Below are positions 1 to 12,601 of a DNA stretch of 64,000 nt, piece after piece; position 1 is the first letter of the stretch, and the number at the start of each line of letters is the position of its first letter. A program made the position numbers and the translations under genes. The DNA lies in NCBI RefSeq assembly GCF_000005505.3, contig NC_016134.3:8848624-8912623 (forward strand), given 5' to 3'. The notes beneath the pieces were generated by a model, which made no database searches, had not been told where the DNA came from, and saw only the letters and a list, made by a program, of their open reading frames with translations. This DNA comes from Brachypodium distachyon. Lineage: Eukaryota; Streptophyta; Magnoliopsida; Poales; Poaceae.

Positions 1-3000
1 CCACACCAGAAGCCGCGCACCTCGTACGAGGGTAGTGGCAGCTCCTCGATGGTTAAGCATGGTGGAAATCATCAGAGTCACCATGGAGGGAGTGGACACT
101 ATCATCGCCGTGGAAATCAAGGACACCACCACCACCACCAGGGAGGAAATGGCAGCCGGAACCACCAGCACCAACACCAACACCAGCATCCAAGGATCAA
201 CAGCAACAAAGGCAGTGGCCATAACAATGGAGGAAACTCAGGACAGAACCGCACCACTGGCAGGGATATGAGCCAAGTGCAATGCTTTAAGTGTCACAAG
301 ATGGGGCACTACTCCAACGATTGTCCGGAGAAGTTCAATGAGGCTGGAGCAAAGCCTAACCCATTTCAGAAGGGCAATGTGAACCACGTCAACGTGGAAG
401 AAATCACGGAGGAGCAAGGTATCGTAATCGGCACCTTCCGTCTAAATTCTTTTGAAGCACTCGTACTGTTTGATACCGGTGCATCGCATTCTTTTATCTC
501 AAGGAGTTTTGTGCATGAGAATGGATTAAACACTACTACCTTAGTGAACCCTATGAAGGTGAGGTCACCTGGGGAAGAGATGATAACGGCTCATGAATGT
601 CGAATGCTGACACTAGAAATTGGAAAACACAATTTCCCCACAGACCTGATAGTGTTAGGATCAAAAGGCTTGGATGTGATCCTAGGAATGGATTGGCTAG
701 CCAAGTATGAAGGACTTATAGATTGTGTCAAGAGGACTATTACACTCACCACTCCAGAGAAGAAGCGAATCCGCTTCAAGTCAAACTATGAGCTTAAATT
801 AACCAAGGTAAATTCTCTTAAGGGGGTTAGCCTAGAGGATGTACCGATAGTGAAAGAATATCCGGATGTGTTTCCAGAAGAATTACCAGGCGTGCCACCG
901 GACCGAGATGTGGAATTCCTTATTGAGTTATTGCCAGGAAGTGGACCTATAGCCAAGAGACCGTATAAGATGGCTGTAGATGAATTAAAGGAACTGAAGA
1001 AGCAACTTGCAGAACAATTGGCCAAAGGATTTATTCGCCCTAGCTCATCACCATGGGGAGCACCTGTTCTATTTGTGGAAAAGAAAGACAAAAGTCAAAG
1101 GATGTGCATAGACTATCGCTCACTAAATGAGGTGACGATAAAGAACAAGTACCCACTACCCATAATCAATGATCTATTTGATCAATTGAAAGGAGCCTGT
1201 GTTTTCTCAAAGATCGATCTTCGATCAGGTTATTTTCAGTTAAAGATCCGAGAAGTGGATATACCCAAGACAGCGTTTACCACTAGGTATGGCCTGTATG
1301 AGTACACAGTGATGCCTTTTGGATTAACCAATGCCCCGGCTTACTTCATGAATATGATGAACAAGGTATTCATGGAATATTTGGATAAGTTTGTCGTAGT
1401 ATTCATCGACGACATTTTGATCTACTCGAAGAGCAAAGAAGAACATGAAGAACATTTGCGTCTGATCATGGAAAAGCTTAGAGAGCACAAGCTTTATGCA
1501 AAATTCAGCAAGTGTGAATTTTGGTTGTCCGAAGTTGGATTCTTAGGACACATTGTGTCAGGAAATGGAATTGCCGTCGACCCCGCTAAAGTAGCAGCGG
1601 TGACTGAATGGGAAGTCCCTAAGAACGTCGGAGATGTTCGCAGCTTTTTAGGACTTGCTGGATATTACAGGAGGTTCATAGAGAATTTCTCCAAGATTGC
1701 CAAGCCTATGACTGAACTTTTGAAGAAAGAAAAGAAGTTTGAATGGACTGATAAATGTGAGGAAAGTTTTCAGGATTTGAAGAAGAGGCTAGTATCAGCA
1801 CCCATCCTCGTTTTACCCAACCTACTAGAAGACTTTCAAGTGTACTGTGACGCTTCGCGTTTAGGATTGGGCTGTGTTTTGATGCAAGGAGGAAGAGTCG
1901 TAGCATACGCCTCAAGACAACTTAAGAATCATGAAGGAAATTACCCCACTCATGATCTGGAACTAGCATCGGTAGTGCACGCACTCAAGACTTGGAGGCA
2001 CTATCTCATGGGAAAGCAATGTGAGTTATTCACCGATCATAAAAGCTTGAAGTATATATTCACACAGAAGGAATTGAACTTGAGACAAAGAAGATGGTTA
2101 GAGTTAATCAAGGATTATAATCTGAATCTTCAATACCATCCGGGCAAGGCTAACGTAGTAGCTGACGCTTTGAGCCGCAAGGGCTATGTTAATGGACTTA
2201 CAGCTGGAGAATTACCTGCTGAATTGTGTGAGCAATTCAAGGACCTCAGATTGGAGTTAGTTCAAGAAGGTTACTTAGCCAACATGGAAGTACAACCCAC
2301 TCTGCTGGACAGAATTAGAGAAGCCCAGAAAGAAGACTCAGAAATAAGAACGATAAAGGATAATATGGCTGTTGAGAAAGCAAAAGGATTCGTTGAGGAC
2401 GATCAAGGTACCGTATGGTTTGAGAAGCGTATTTGTGTACCACAGGACCCCGAGATCAGAAAGCTAATACTACAGGAAGCTCATGATTCACCGTACTCAA
2501 TCCACCCCGGTAATACAAAGATGTACATGGACTTGAAAGAAAAGTTTTGGTGGACGGGATTGAAGCGAGACATCGCTGAGTATATCGCTCTGTGTGATGT
2601 TTGTAGCAGAGTCAAGGCTGAACATCAGAAACCAGCTGGATTACTACGACCATTGCCAGTGCCAGACTGGAAATGGGATAAGGTAGGCATGGACTTCATC
2701 ACCGGCTTACCAAGGACGAGATCGGGATATGATTCAATATGGGTAGTAGTCGACCGTTTGACCAAAGTTGCTCATTTCATACCTGTAAAGACTACCTATA
2801 CAAGTGCATAGTTGGCCAAGCGATACATGTCTAGGATTGTATGCCTACATGGAGTCCCTAAAGAGATCGTTTCAGACAGAGGTACCCAATTTACCTCAAG
2901 ATTTTGGGGGCAATTGCACGAGTCTCTAGGCACGAGACTAGAGTTTAGCACAGCGTTTCATCCACAGACAGATGGACAAACAGAAAGAGTGAACCAAATT

Positions 3001-3777
3001 CTTGAAGATATGTTAAGAGCTTGCGCTCTAGACTATGGTTCTAGCTGGGACGAGAATCTACCATATGCAGAGTTCTCATACAACAACAGTTTCCAAGCGA
3101 GTATTGGAATGGCACCGTTCGAAGCGTTGTATGGCAAGAAGTGTAGGACACCATTGCTATGGGATGGTGTAGGAGACCGCAGTCTATTCGGACCCGACAT
3201 GATAAAGGATGCTGAAGAGAAGGTCAGACTGATTCGAAACAGACTCAAGATAGCTCAATCCAGACAAAAGAGTTATGCAGATTCCAAACGAAGGGATGTC
3301 ATCAATGAGATTGGTGACAGAGCGTATCTCAGAGTTTCCCCGATACGCGGAGTTAAGAGATTTGGGATTAAAGGAAAACTAGCGCCACGCTATATTGGAC
3401 CCTACAAGGTTTTAGCACGCCAAGGAGAAGTTGCTTACAAGTTGGAGTTACCCGAAAAGTTGACAAGTGTCCACGACGTATTCCATGTGTCACAGCTAAA
3501 GAAGTGCCACCCGAAAATGGCCAATACGCCACTAAGGGATACGGTTTCACTTGACGAAGTGGACATTCAAAGCGATCTCACATACGAAGAGAAACCAACC
3601 AGGATCTTGGAAACAGCGGAAAGACATACCCGTTCCAAGACAATCAGGTTCTGCAAGGTCCAATGGAATCACCACACCGAAGAAGAAGCTACGTGGGAAC
3701 GAGAAGATGATCTTCGAGAAGACCACCCACACCTTTTTGCTAACCAACAGGAATCTCGAGGACGAGATTCATCTTAA
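1..3777 (+). pseudogene. E1 gag-pol polyprotein, interrupted by an in-frame TAG
   Basis: One reading frame is open from base 1, with a first ATG at 49. It holds a CCHC zinc knuckle ([14 protein letters not shown], from nt 280), the protease motif DTGASHSF (nt 472), RT with FIDDIL (nt 1402), RNase H, the integrase HHCC zinc finger (about nt 2482-2600) and the first catalytic Asp in GMDFITG. A TAG at 2809-2811 stops the frame inside the integrase core. The same frame continues to 3777 with the second Asp (SDRGTQFTS), the Glu (QTERVNQ), the GPY/F-like region and an aromatic-rich chromodomain-like tail (about 3560-3740). The single stop should prevent a full-length polyprotein. The 5' end of gag lies left of the window. 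Confidence 0.9.
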
Positions 3778-3789
3778 GGGGGTTAGTTC
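3776..3789 (+). other. E1 polypurine tract
   Basis: A purine run (aagggggttag) ends just upstream of the LTR start TGTAACATCC. This is where plus-strand DNA synthesis is primed in LTR elements, and it fixes the 5' boundary of the 3' LTR. Confidence 0.75.
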
Positions 3790-6700
3790 TGTAACATCCC
3801 AATTTTCAAAATCCTTCATATGCATTGCATATCATAAGCATCATGTCACCCTTGCATCTGAACACTTTCAAAACCCTAAAGTTTTCCCAGAAAACCCTTT
3901 TGCAAAAATGCTTTTATTTGTTTTTGGGTTTTGATCTTGCTCTTGACTATTTGCATTTTTAACCCATGAGGGTATTGTGATAAAAAAAAGGATTTATTGC
4001 ATATATAAAGCTATCCCATAATTGGCTTTTGAAAGTATTTTGAAAAAAATAATAATTTGATTCGATAGCCTAAGGGCCCTAAAAGCCATTTTATATGCAA
4101 ATATATTTTTAAATATTTTATTTTGAGAAAATTCTTGCTCCAAAAGTTAGATCATATGAAAATATGATTTTACAAATTTTGTTGCATTTTATTTGGAGTG
4201 ATTTGGAGCTCCGAATCAATTTTGAGGTTCGAAAACAGAAAATAGATAAAAGAAAAGGAAAAACCGAGGAAAACCGACCGAACCGGCCGAACCGGACCGG
4301 CCCGGTCAAACCGGACCGGACCGGACCGAACCGGACCGGCTCAGCCCGCCCGAGCCGCCCGCTCTCACTGACCGGTGGGACCCACGCGTCATCTTCAACC
4401 TCCGTCCGAAAAATCCGGCCACGCACGCCCGCGAACTGCCCACGACTCCACCTCCGATTTCTCCGCGCTCGGGCCGTTTTCTCCAAATCCTTGCGCGTCA
4501 CCCCGAAGGCCTCGCTTTTCTCCTCCACTTCCCCCAAACCCCACGTCCAATTTCGCACCGGTTAGAAAGTAATTGCTCGCCGGAGTTCGTTGCTGCCACC
4601 GCCGTTCTTCGCGTTTCGCCGCCGTTCCGGTGAGGTTCTTCCCGCGCCACTCCCCTAGTCTCTCTCCTCTCCCCGTCCCGAGCGCCGTGATGCGCTCGCC
4701 TTTGCGTTTGGCCGCCGCCGCCGCCTCCGGCCGCCCGCGCCGGCCGTCTTCCCCAACGCCGGCCGCCGCCCGTGCTCCGCTCGCGCCCGCGCATCCGCTC
4801 GCGCCCGTGCCGCTCGGCTGCGCCTCGAGCCCCCCACCGCGCCGCCGCGCGCGCCGCCCCCGCCGCTCGCCGCGCGCCCGCGCGACCTGCTCGCGCCGCC
4901 TGCCCGCGCCCGCGCACCCGCCGCATCCTGCGCCCGCGCCGCCCGCGCCGCTCGCCCCCGCTGCTGCTCGCGCCGCCCGCGCCGCTCGCCCCCGCTGCTG
5001 CTCGCGCTCCGCCCCGTGCCCCTGCGCCGCCCGCCGCCGCGCCGCCGCCGGCGAGCTCGCCCGCCTGCCGGAACCCTAGAACCGGGCCAGTCAGGTTTCG
5101 CCACGTGGCAAGTTTTTGTTTTGTTTTTTTTTATTTTTTTTATTCGGCCGAAGTGGATAATACACTTTTGCAGAAAAGACCCTACAACTTCAAACCTTTA
5201 TATCTTTCAAACCGTTTGTCCAAAATTTGTGTTCCGCACCTTTCTGGAATCGTCGTAACGTGTAGAATATTTTGGCACGGTTTATTTTCAGTTTTGAACA
5301 ACTTAGACAGTAGCTATTTATAGAAGGGTTGAATATGGTTCAAATTTCAAATGAATTGTTTCAAAATAGTTTTGAGCATGTTATCTTCCTGTAAAATTAT
5401 TTAAAGTTGTTCTCTATCCATTAGGACCAGAGAAGAAATTATTTTGTGTATAATCATGGCATGCAAGTTAAATATTGCTCTACGTTACAAAAGCCGCACA
5501 ATCTTTTGTTTTAAACCCTATCCATGTTTCTTGCATATTAATTACCACTTTGATGTTGTATAATCTGTCCAAATCTTTTGAGAGCCTTTTCAAAACAGAA
5601 ACAAAACTTTGTACGTTAGAAGTAACCTTTGTGTGCATCAGCATAGCATGTGCATCATGGCATGGTTTTTGTATTGAATGTTGTGTTTATTGTGTGTGTT
5701 CCTTTTATTTTAGATTGTGTGGAGTGTAATCATTGTTGTTGCGAAGAGTGCGAGAACTACCACAACCTTGGACAAGGCAAGTTCACTTTGATCATTCTCC
5801 TAAATATTTTTACTATGCACTAGATGTTTTATTAGATGCATCAGGAATATTATTCGTACTTCTATGCTAGCTATAAATCCCAGGTAGTATAGTTTACCCT
5901 CGCCATTACCTTGCTACCATATTGCCATCGATTGTAGTTAAATGCTAGGCTATGGTAGTATCGTGGGGGAAATAACTACATTATTTATTGTTATGCCTTT
6001 GGCGATATGAAATGATTTTATTAGATGTAAGGCAAAACAATTAATTAAATGAACCGTCCTGGGTGGGCAGCTTTGAAGATTTTGAGGATTAGCGGCGTCA
6101 GGTCCATTTCTATGGGTCCCTCTGAGTCGAGTTCCTGTGGATTCAGGAATGGATCGTCCATGGACGTCTCTCCCGTGGATTCGGGGAGCGCCTACGTTGC
6201 AAATGTGGAATGCCACCTGGGGTAACCGAGACTGGACTAGTTTCCTATTTAGAAGCTTCTAGTACAACCACAATGCTATATGGGCTCTGGCGAGACAAGA
6301 GTAAGTTGTATGAACCTAGACCCGAGGAATTGTACTGAGGTAGCTGTGTAGGGGGAGCGTGATTCTCTCGTGGTTTAGGGAATTACCTCTGAAAATCTCG
6401 TAATCGATGCCGTTGCTACTCTACCCAGAGGACAGCAAGGGATTAACACGTCGGTTTCTTGTGGGGAATGTGTACAAACTCTCGAGAGCGTCAAAACTAA
6501 GTACTTAGCCGTGTCCCCGGCAACGGACAATTTGAGCGACTAGATGTGGAGCTGTAAGGAAAGTCTCACTCATTCTAATTTCTTAAATAAAATGAATGGT
6601 TGAACAGGGTAGGGGCACTTGATGAATCCACATCAATGTGCTCTAGGATAATAGGAGCATGGGTGTGTCTACCCCGTGTCCAATAGTGATAAAATTCTAT

Positions 6701-7176
6701 TTGATTAAAAGATAGGATTCAATAACTAAGCTTTTATGCAAATAGCTTGAACCCCACTTTACCACATTATGCATATATTTGGTAGGCTCTGGTATAACTC
6801 CTAGTGAATCTTGCCAATACATTCAATGTATTGACCCTAGTGGCTGCATCGTCTAATGATGCAGGAAGCTCCGACGACGAGTAAGACGTACGTTCTGCAT
6901 ATTTGGGTTACGGGCCTACATTCCAACACGCTCTCACCGTGGTGTTGATGTGCCCTTGTATCTTCCGTTTTTCGCTGCTAAACAATTGTTTTATTTCTAG
7001 CTAACCCGTGAGGTTATGCGAACTGTAAGTACCCTTTATATTCTGGATGATACGTTGTAATATTGAGACCTTTGTTCTATGATATTACATCTTGAAACTG
7101 TGTGTGCTAGTGAGTCGATCCAGGGACTAGCACTAAAGCACAGAGATCGAACCCATTTACGGGGGCGGTCGCTTCA
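3790..7176 (+). repeat. E1 3' LTR (3387 bp)
   Basis: The LTR starts TGTAACATCCC and ends CGGTCGCTTCA. Both termini recur in S1, and in S2 with the junctions confirmed by TSDs. A gene-free AT-rich first part is followed by a very GC-rich block (about 4270-5090), then a long AT-richer leader-like half (5100-7176). No protein-coding gene was found in it. Its last segment (from about 7098) is nearly identical in reverse to M sequence at 21150-21260. It is unusually long for a plant LTR but typical of Tekay/Del elements. Confidence 0.9.
4938..5005 (+). repeat. 34-bp exact tandem duplication in GC-rich LTR block
   Basis: Two adjacent identical 34-base units (4938-4971 and 4972-5005) lie in a block made almost wholly of G and C. 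The block can be read as proline/alanine/arginine-rich on both strands, which reflects composition, not a gene. Confidence 0.85.
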
Positions 7177-9205
7177 CCCCCGGAACGGTTCGGTGGGCTT
7201 CAGCTGCTCCATCGGCAGCTGGAGCTTTTCCACCAGCCTGGCAGACAGGAGGTTAAGCCCCGCTCCGTTGTCCACCAGTACCTTGGTCACCGTCATATTG
7301 CTAATGGTCGGCGAGACGACGACGAGTGATCGTCACCGCTGGGTGATCGGCACGTGCGACCACCTCAGCGACTATTGCGGCTCCGCATCCGGCAACAACG
7401 CGCACACGTCGCGGTGAGGCGCTTCACCGCGGCGTGGGACGGGAGAGCGTAAGCTCCCCCATGAATGCAGGCGACGCAACGAGGCTCCTGGAAGCTCGGT
7501 TCGTCGCTGCCGGTATAGTCGGACTCGCGCTGCTCCTGCGCATGCCCTGTCGCGTCCCCGAGGAGGGCATTCCCGCCCAGCGAGGGGTTGGCCGCGCCCC
7601 CCTTAGGGTTCACCCCTGCCGGCACCACCGCTTTGGGGTCATTCGGGCAATCTCGGGAGAGATGTCCGATGTCGCCACAATTGAAGCACGCAGGTGCCGG
7701 CGGCACCGCGCTCCTCATGGCGCTGCTCCCGCCGCTGCTTGATCCCCTGCAGAACGCGGCAACTCTGCGCGTCGTGGGCGGAGTTGTGGTGGATGGGGCA
7801 GCGGGGCGCGTCGCCTTGCTTCCCACCAGACTCTCCACCCGGCAAGGCCTTCTTCGCGGGCCTCGCGGCAGGAGCCCCCGAGTCCGCAGCGAGGACTTGC
7901 TTCCCGCTGCGCTTGCGGGAACCCTTCTTCTGCGAGCCCGAGCCCTGGCGCCCTTCCTCGGCCATGGCGCATTTGTGCGCCAAGGCGTACAAGTCCTGCG
8001 TCGTCCGAATCCGATGCGTGCTCAGCTTCTCGCGCATCTTGGGATCGCGGACGTTCATGGCGAATGTGTTGATAATGGCGGCCGCCTCTGCCTCCGAGAT
8101 GGAATAGGAGAGGTTGGAGAAGCGGTTGACGAAGGCCCACAACGTCTCTCCCGGTTTTTGCACGATAGTGTGTAGCTCCGCCATGGTTCCCTGGCGCTTA
8201 TAGCCGCCTTGGAACGCGCTCACGAACTGCTCACGCAGGTCTGCCCAAGTGGCGACGGACCCGGCGGGCAGGTTGAGCCACCAGGTTCGCTGATCCCTTC
8301 AGGACCATCGGGAACCAGTTCGCCCTGACCTTGTCGTCGGCGCCGATGGCATGCATGCCCCACGTGTAGGTCAGGAGGAAATCTTTGGGGTTAGCGGTCC
8401 CGTCATACGTACCGAGCGCAGGCGCTCGGAACTTACGGGGCCACGTCACCCGCCGCAGCTCGCGCGTGAACGTGGTGCAGCCGTCCTCGGGGCCCATGGG
8501 AGCGTCTCCCTGCTCCTGTGGGCGCTGGCGCTCCACCTCGCGCCTGTGCCGGCACTCCAAGCGCAGGTGCAGATCCTCCTGCTGGCGGGCATTCAAGATG
8601 CCACGCGCATCGCCCCCCGCAACGGTGGGCGATGAGTTCGAGGATCCCTCCGGGACCCCGTCTCCCAGGCCTCGTTGAGGAGGAGGAGGGTTCTCCCCCT
8701 GTCGCGAGGCGGGTGGCGCATCTTCACGCTCTAGGTTCTGCCCGTGGCCGAAGCCTACCGGGGCGCCCTCGCCTTGCGGCTACTAGGCGGCCAGGGCGAC
8801 AAACGCTTCCAACTCCTCGCCCCAGGTCTCGTGCGCCGGCATGCCCTGCTGCGGCTCGCACCGCACCATGACGCGCGCGGCGATGATGGCTTCAGCCGGG
8901 GTTCGCACGGGGGGCAGCCGGTTTCCTGAACGGCTGCTTCCCGCCCTGGCTCCGGATGCCTCCGGGTGTGCAGGGTGTGAACCTCCAGGGGTTGCCCGTG
9001 ACGCGGCGTGCTCCTGGTGCCGCCGCCGTGGGGTGTCTGCGGGCCGCGACTCAACCCGTTGGCTGGCCCGGGCGATGCCGTGCATGCTCGCCCGACTGCC
9101 CCCGGCACTGGGGGCAGCCGGTCCCCTTGGCCGATTGTCGGTCGACGGTCGAGGAGGCGGCAGAGGCAGCTGCGTCTGCGGCCGGCGATCTCCGGCGGTG
9201 ACCAC
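7177..9205 (-). pseudogene. T1 gag and start of protease, frameshifted
   Basis: Minus-strand pieces match the T2 and T3 polyproteins: capsid-type gag (about 8600-7860), a CCHC knuckle CFNCGDIGHLSRDC (about 7680) and the protease active-site region read as VLVDNGAG (about 7290-7240). The frame changes more than once, for example near 8225. The gag N-terminus beginning MPPKR in T2 and T3 is missing: a small deletion joins sequence near 9180 straight to the PBS-proximal leader, so the copy has no start codon. E1 interrupts the protease at 7177. Confidence 0.82.
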
Positions 9206-9212
9206 TCCCGCG

Positions 9213-9231
9213 CCCCCTACCTGGCGCGCCA
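9213..9231 (-). other. T1 primer-binding site
   Basis: TGGCGCGCCAGGTAGGGGG on the minus strand begins two bases downstream of the LTR end. The same site occurs in T2 and, with one mismatch, in T3. I do not assign the primer tRNA from memory. Confidence 0.75.
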
Positions 9232-9233
9232 GA

Positions 9234-10237
9234 TGTCGTCGCTCGGTGCTTCGACATCAGGGCGTGCGGACACGTCCCCCTTTTAGGTTCGGTAGGGGCG
9301 TCTGGGGCGGAGACCCGGTGATCGCCGGCACGGCCGATGTGGCCCTACGGGGCCGGCGAGACGAAGTGCTAGGGGTGCGCGCTAGTCCGAGAACAGGTAC
9401 GCGCACGTTTTTTACCTAGGTTCGGGCGACCCTGGGGTGTAAAAGCCTATGTCCTGCCTGTCTGAGCTGATATTGATTACGGATCACTCGTTTACAAGTT
9501 GCCGGGCTAGTTCCCGGGTTTCCTCTCAGTGTCTAAGTACTCCTTACTGCTCTCTGTTGGCTGCCTACTGGAGCCACGAAGCGTCCGTCGAGCCAGCTTT
9601 ACCCGAACCAGTTAACTGCCTAACTAACCAATAGAGAACTCGAACCCCTTGACCGTCGGCATGGGTCCTCCTTTTATACATAAGGGGATGCCACAAGTGC
9701 CATGGTGCATGAGCTGCAAGGGTCCAACGGGGAGGCATGCAACTCCCCCTGGTGAGCTGGTGGCGTGCATGGGCGCCACCTCCGCTGCTAGGGGCCTAGG
9801 ACCCTAGGGTAGGATTAGACAACCACTGTTCCTTGGATCGGACGGGTAACTACCCATCGGTCGGCTCGTTTACTAAGCCGCGCGCCTTGCTCCTTACATT
9901 GGTGGGACCGCGCGTCCCGCGCCCACCACGCGCCTGCGTGGCGCTGTCAACTGGGCCCCGCGCTCGGGGCGGGGGCACGCGCCCGGGAACCCCCAGTCCC
10001 AGCAAGTCGACCCCGGGAAGCACCCGGGCCCAACGCACCCGGGAACCCTCTCCCGGGAAGCAGCTTCCCGGGAGGCGCCCAGGCGGGAATATTCCCCGAA
10101 GCCCCGCTAGCCCCTTTCGGGCTGGTAGCTTGCCGGGAAGCTCATAGGCGCTCCCCGGGATGAGACCTTCCCGGGAACCCGGGAAAGGGGCCCGCGCGTC
10201 GCACAGCGGTGGCACCCCGGGTGCCACTGGTGCGACA
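9234..10237 (-). repeat. T1 5' LTR (1004 bp)
   Basis: The LTR runs (minus strand) from TGTCGCACCAGTGGCACC to CGACGACA. The mirrored termini on the plus strand are tgtcgtcg (9234) and ggtgcgaca (10237). A TATA-like element (gtataaaagg on the minus strand, about 9671-9680) sits mid-LTR at the same place as in T2 and T3 and is the likely promoter. Confidence 0.9.
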
Positions 10238-11708
10238 GTGTAGTTCGGGAAATCGAGCTGGAAAGCGAACCTCAGTTGGTCCCCTGTCGGTGACTCGATG
10301 ACAACCCCGGCGCCAGCTCCTTGGAGACTGAACGCGCCGTCGAAGTAGAGGACCCAGTGGTCGTCGTCGAGCTTGCCGGGCAGGCTGGTCTCCGGCTCAT
10401 CCTCTTCTACGCTCGTCGACGTCTATTCTGCGACGAAGTCCGCCATGGCCGCACTCTTGATGCTCTTGGAGTTGGCGAAGTGGAGGTCGAACTCCGACAG
10501 CTCCATCCTCCATTCGGCCACCCTCCCGGTGGCTTCACGGTTGGTGAGGGCTCGCTCAAGGCAGAATCCCAACACCATCGTGATGCGGTGCGCCTGGAAG
10601 TAGTGGCGCAGTTTGCGGGACACAAGGAGAATCCCCAAGAGGAGCTTCTGCACTTGTAGGTACCTTCTGCGGGCATCGCGCAACACCGTGCTGACGAAGT
10701 ACACGGGATGCTGCACGAGCCGCTTGCACGGTGCGGGAGTCGCCGACTCGGGGGTGGTCCCTGGTTCCGAGGCGGTTGCCGAGGGCCGCTCAGCCCCCTG
10801 CCCCGCAACCTCGGTCCCCGAAACATCTTCCTCCCTTTCAGCAACCAGCACCCAGCTGACCACCTGGTCAGTCGCTGCTAAGTAGAGTAGCAGTGGCTCG
10901 CCCGGCTTGGGGGCGACGAGGACGAGCAGCGACTTCAGGTACTGTTTGAGATCCTGGAATGCCGCCTCAGCCTCGGGGGTCCATTCTATCGGGCCCTTCT
11001 TCTTCATCACCTTGAAGAAAGGCAGGGCGTGTTCGCCCAACCTTGAGATGAAGCGGCCCAGCGCGGCAACGCAGCCGTTGAGGCGCTGGACATCCTTCAC
11101 CTTGCGGGGAGCCTCCATCTTCTCGACAGCCTCTATCTTCTGAGGATTGGCTTGTATCCCCCTGTGCGAAACCAAGAAGCCCAGAAGCTGGCCCGAGTCC
11201 GCACCGAAGGTGCACTTCTTAGAGTTCAGCTTGAGTTTGATCCTGCGGAGGTTGCCAAACGTTTTCCGCAGGTCATCAATCAGCGAGTCCCCGCGCTTCG
11301 ATTTGATGACGATGTCGTCCATGCAGGCCTCCACGTTCCGGCCTAGCTGGGGTCCCAAGCACTCGCGCAACGCGTGCTAGATTGTTGCGCCTGCGTTTTT
11401 CAACCCGAAAGGCATGCATGTATAACAGTAGCAGCCAACCGGGGTGATAAACGCTGTTTTCTCCTCATCTTCGACCGCCATCTTAATTTGATGCTAGCCG
11501 GAAAAAGCATTCAAAAAACTAAGCAAGTCATAACCAGCGGTGGAATCAACTATTGGATCAATACGGGGTACAAGGAAGAGATCCTTGGGTCATGCACGGT
11601 TAAGATCAGTAAAATCTACGCACATGCGAAGCTTGTTTCCTGCTTTAGATACTACTACAGGATTAGCTAACCAAGTGGGGTACAGAACTTCCCTGATAGC
11701 CCCGGCGG
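10238..11708 (-). pseudogene. T2 reverse transcriptase and RNase H, broken
   Basis: The main open stretch (11370-10423) has the RT palm motif CMDDIV in place of the YMDDIV of T3, then thumb and RNase H sequence. An in-frame TAG (11371-11373) stands where T3 has a glutamine codon CAG, and the next codon also shows a G-to-A change. Upstream RT sequence continues to the S1 insertion at 11708. At the left end the second RNase H region is cut by T1. The tract is defective by stop codon, frameshifts and two insertions. Confidence 0.88.
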
Positions 11709-12601
11709 TGAAGCGATCCCCCTTCACCAAGGGTTCGATCTCTGTGCGAAGATGGAGCGCGTCAACCGAAGCGCACGGAGGACTAGAGGAAGAGGGAAAA
11801 GAAGATGGCGGCGCTTACCCTGAGGGTTCACCGGAGACGGAGGAGAACGGCGGCGGCGCGGGCAAAGTTCTGGCGAGAAATTTCTCGAGCTTGGGGGCGC
11901 AATAGAGAGGGGAAAGAGGGGGAAGAGAGAGGGTGTCGCGGGGATTATAAAGACATGCTCGGGGCTGCAAAAGGAAGGACGGGCGAAGAGATTGCGGCGG
12001 CGAGCGCGCGGGGACGGCGGCCGAGAATCGTGGCGGCGGCGCGGGCGCTTTCCTTCCGGGGAAGAAGCCCCTGACAGGTGTGCCCCACCTTTCAGCGGGT
12101 GCGGGCGCGCGTGGGGCGGCTGGGCTGGCAGGGCCGGCGCGCGTGCGGTCGGGGCCGGGCCGGTCCGGTTACCCCTTTTTTTTTTTTTTTCTGTTTTTCA
12201 CATTTCTTTGATATGTTTTGAGTTTGAACTCCAAATTGGTCCAAATAAATTCCAGAAAATTTGTAAAATCATCTTCTACCATGATTCAACTTTTGGGAGT
12301 AGTTTCCCCTCAAAATAAATTATATAAAAACACATTTGCCCTATAAATGCCTTTAGGGCTATATATACCTATTGAAATAAAATACTTTTTCAACTCCAAA
12401 AAATATGAGATAGCCTATATATGCAATAAACCCCTTTTATACATAAACCCTATTGGTTTGAAAAACCAAAGCTTAAAATGGGTGTAAACAAAGTCTTTTA
12501 AAGTCTTTTGTGATTCAAATTTGAATTCAAACATGCAATTGTGGCATGATGCTTATGAATGTAATGCTCATCTAAAAGTTTGAAATTTTTGGGATGTTAC
12601 A
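11709..12601 (-). repeat. S1: internally deleted solo Tekay LTR (893 bp)
   Basis: A minus-oriented LTR: rc of TGTAACATCCC ends at 12601 and rc of the ATCGCTTCA end starts at 11709. The 5-bp duplication GGCGG flanks it (11704-11708 and 12602-12606), so the borders are secure. Compared with E1 and S2 it keeps roughly the first 830 bases and the last few dozen and lacks the roughly 2.4-kb middle. The breakpoint lies near 11745, where sequence resembling the S2 promoter/leader region (about 36080-36330) meets the LTR tail. Confidence 0.9.

Larger units (their letters stand above)
1..7176 (+). mobile_element. E1: Ty3/gypsy Tekay-type chromovirus, 3' portion with 3' LTR
   Basis: The 3' half of a plus-strand LTR retrotransposon, cut off by the window start. 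Order seen: end of gag with a CCHC knuckle, protease, reverse transcriptase, RNase H, integrase, a chromodomain-like C-terminus, polypurine tract and a long LTR. This order plus the chromodomain and a 3.4-kb LTR starting TGTAACATCC points to the Tekay/Del chromovirus lineage. The LTR ends at 7176 and the next bases (ccccc) are Tat protease sequence, so E1 is inserted into T1. The coding region is close in sequence to that of M (16234-21142), so both belong to one subfamily. Confidence 0.92.
7177..10237 (-). mobile_element. T1: Ty3/gypsy Tat-type element, 5' portion
   Basis: A minus-strand element represented by its 5' LTR (9234-10237), PBS and a gag-protease region down to 7177, where E1 is inserted. 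The 3' remainder (RT, RNase H, integrase, 3' LTR) must lie left of the window. The right end (ggtgcgaca at 10237) abuts the RNase H region of T2, so T1 lies inside T2. The likely 5-bp target duplication is gtgta (10238-10242), which cannot be confirmed because the other side is off-window. Confidence 0.88.

Noticed and set aside
4500..5100. Long overlapping open frames on both strands in GC-rich DNA (Pro/Ala/Arg-rich)
   Set aside because: They lie in the LTR GC-rich block, have no domain or start context and are open on both strands, as expected from lack of A/T for stop codons.
7588..9419. Plus-strand open frames opposite the Tat gag region
   Set aside because: They are shadows of minus-strand gag, whose capsid and knuckle motifs match T2.
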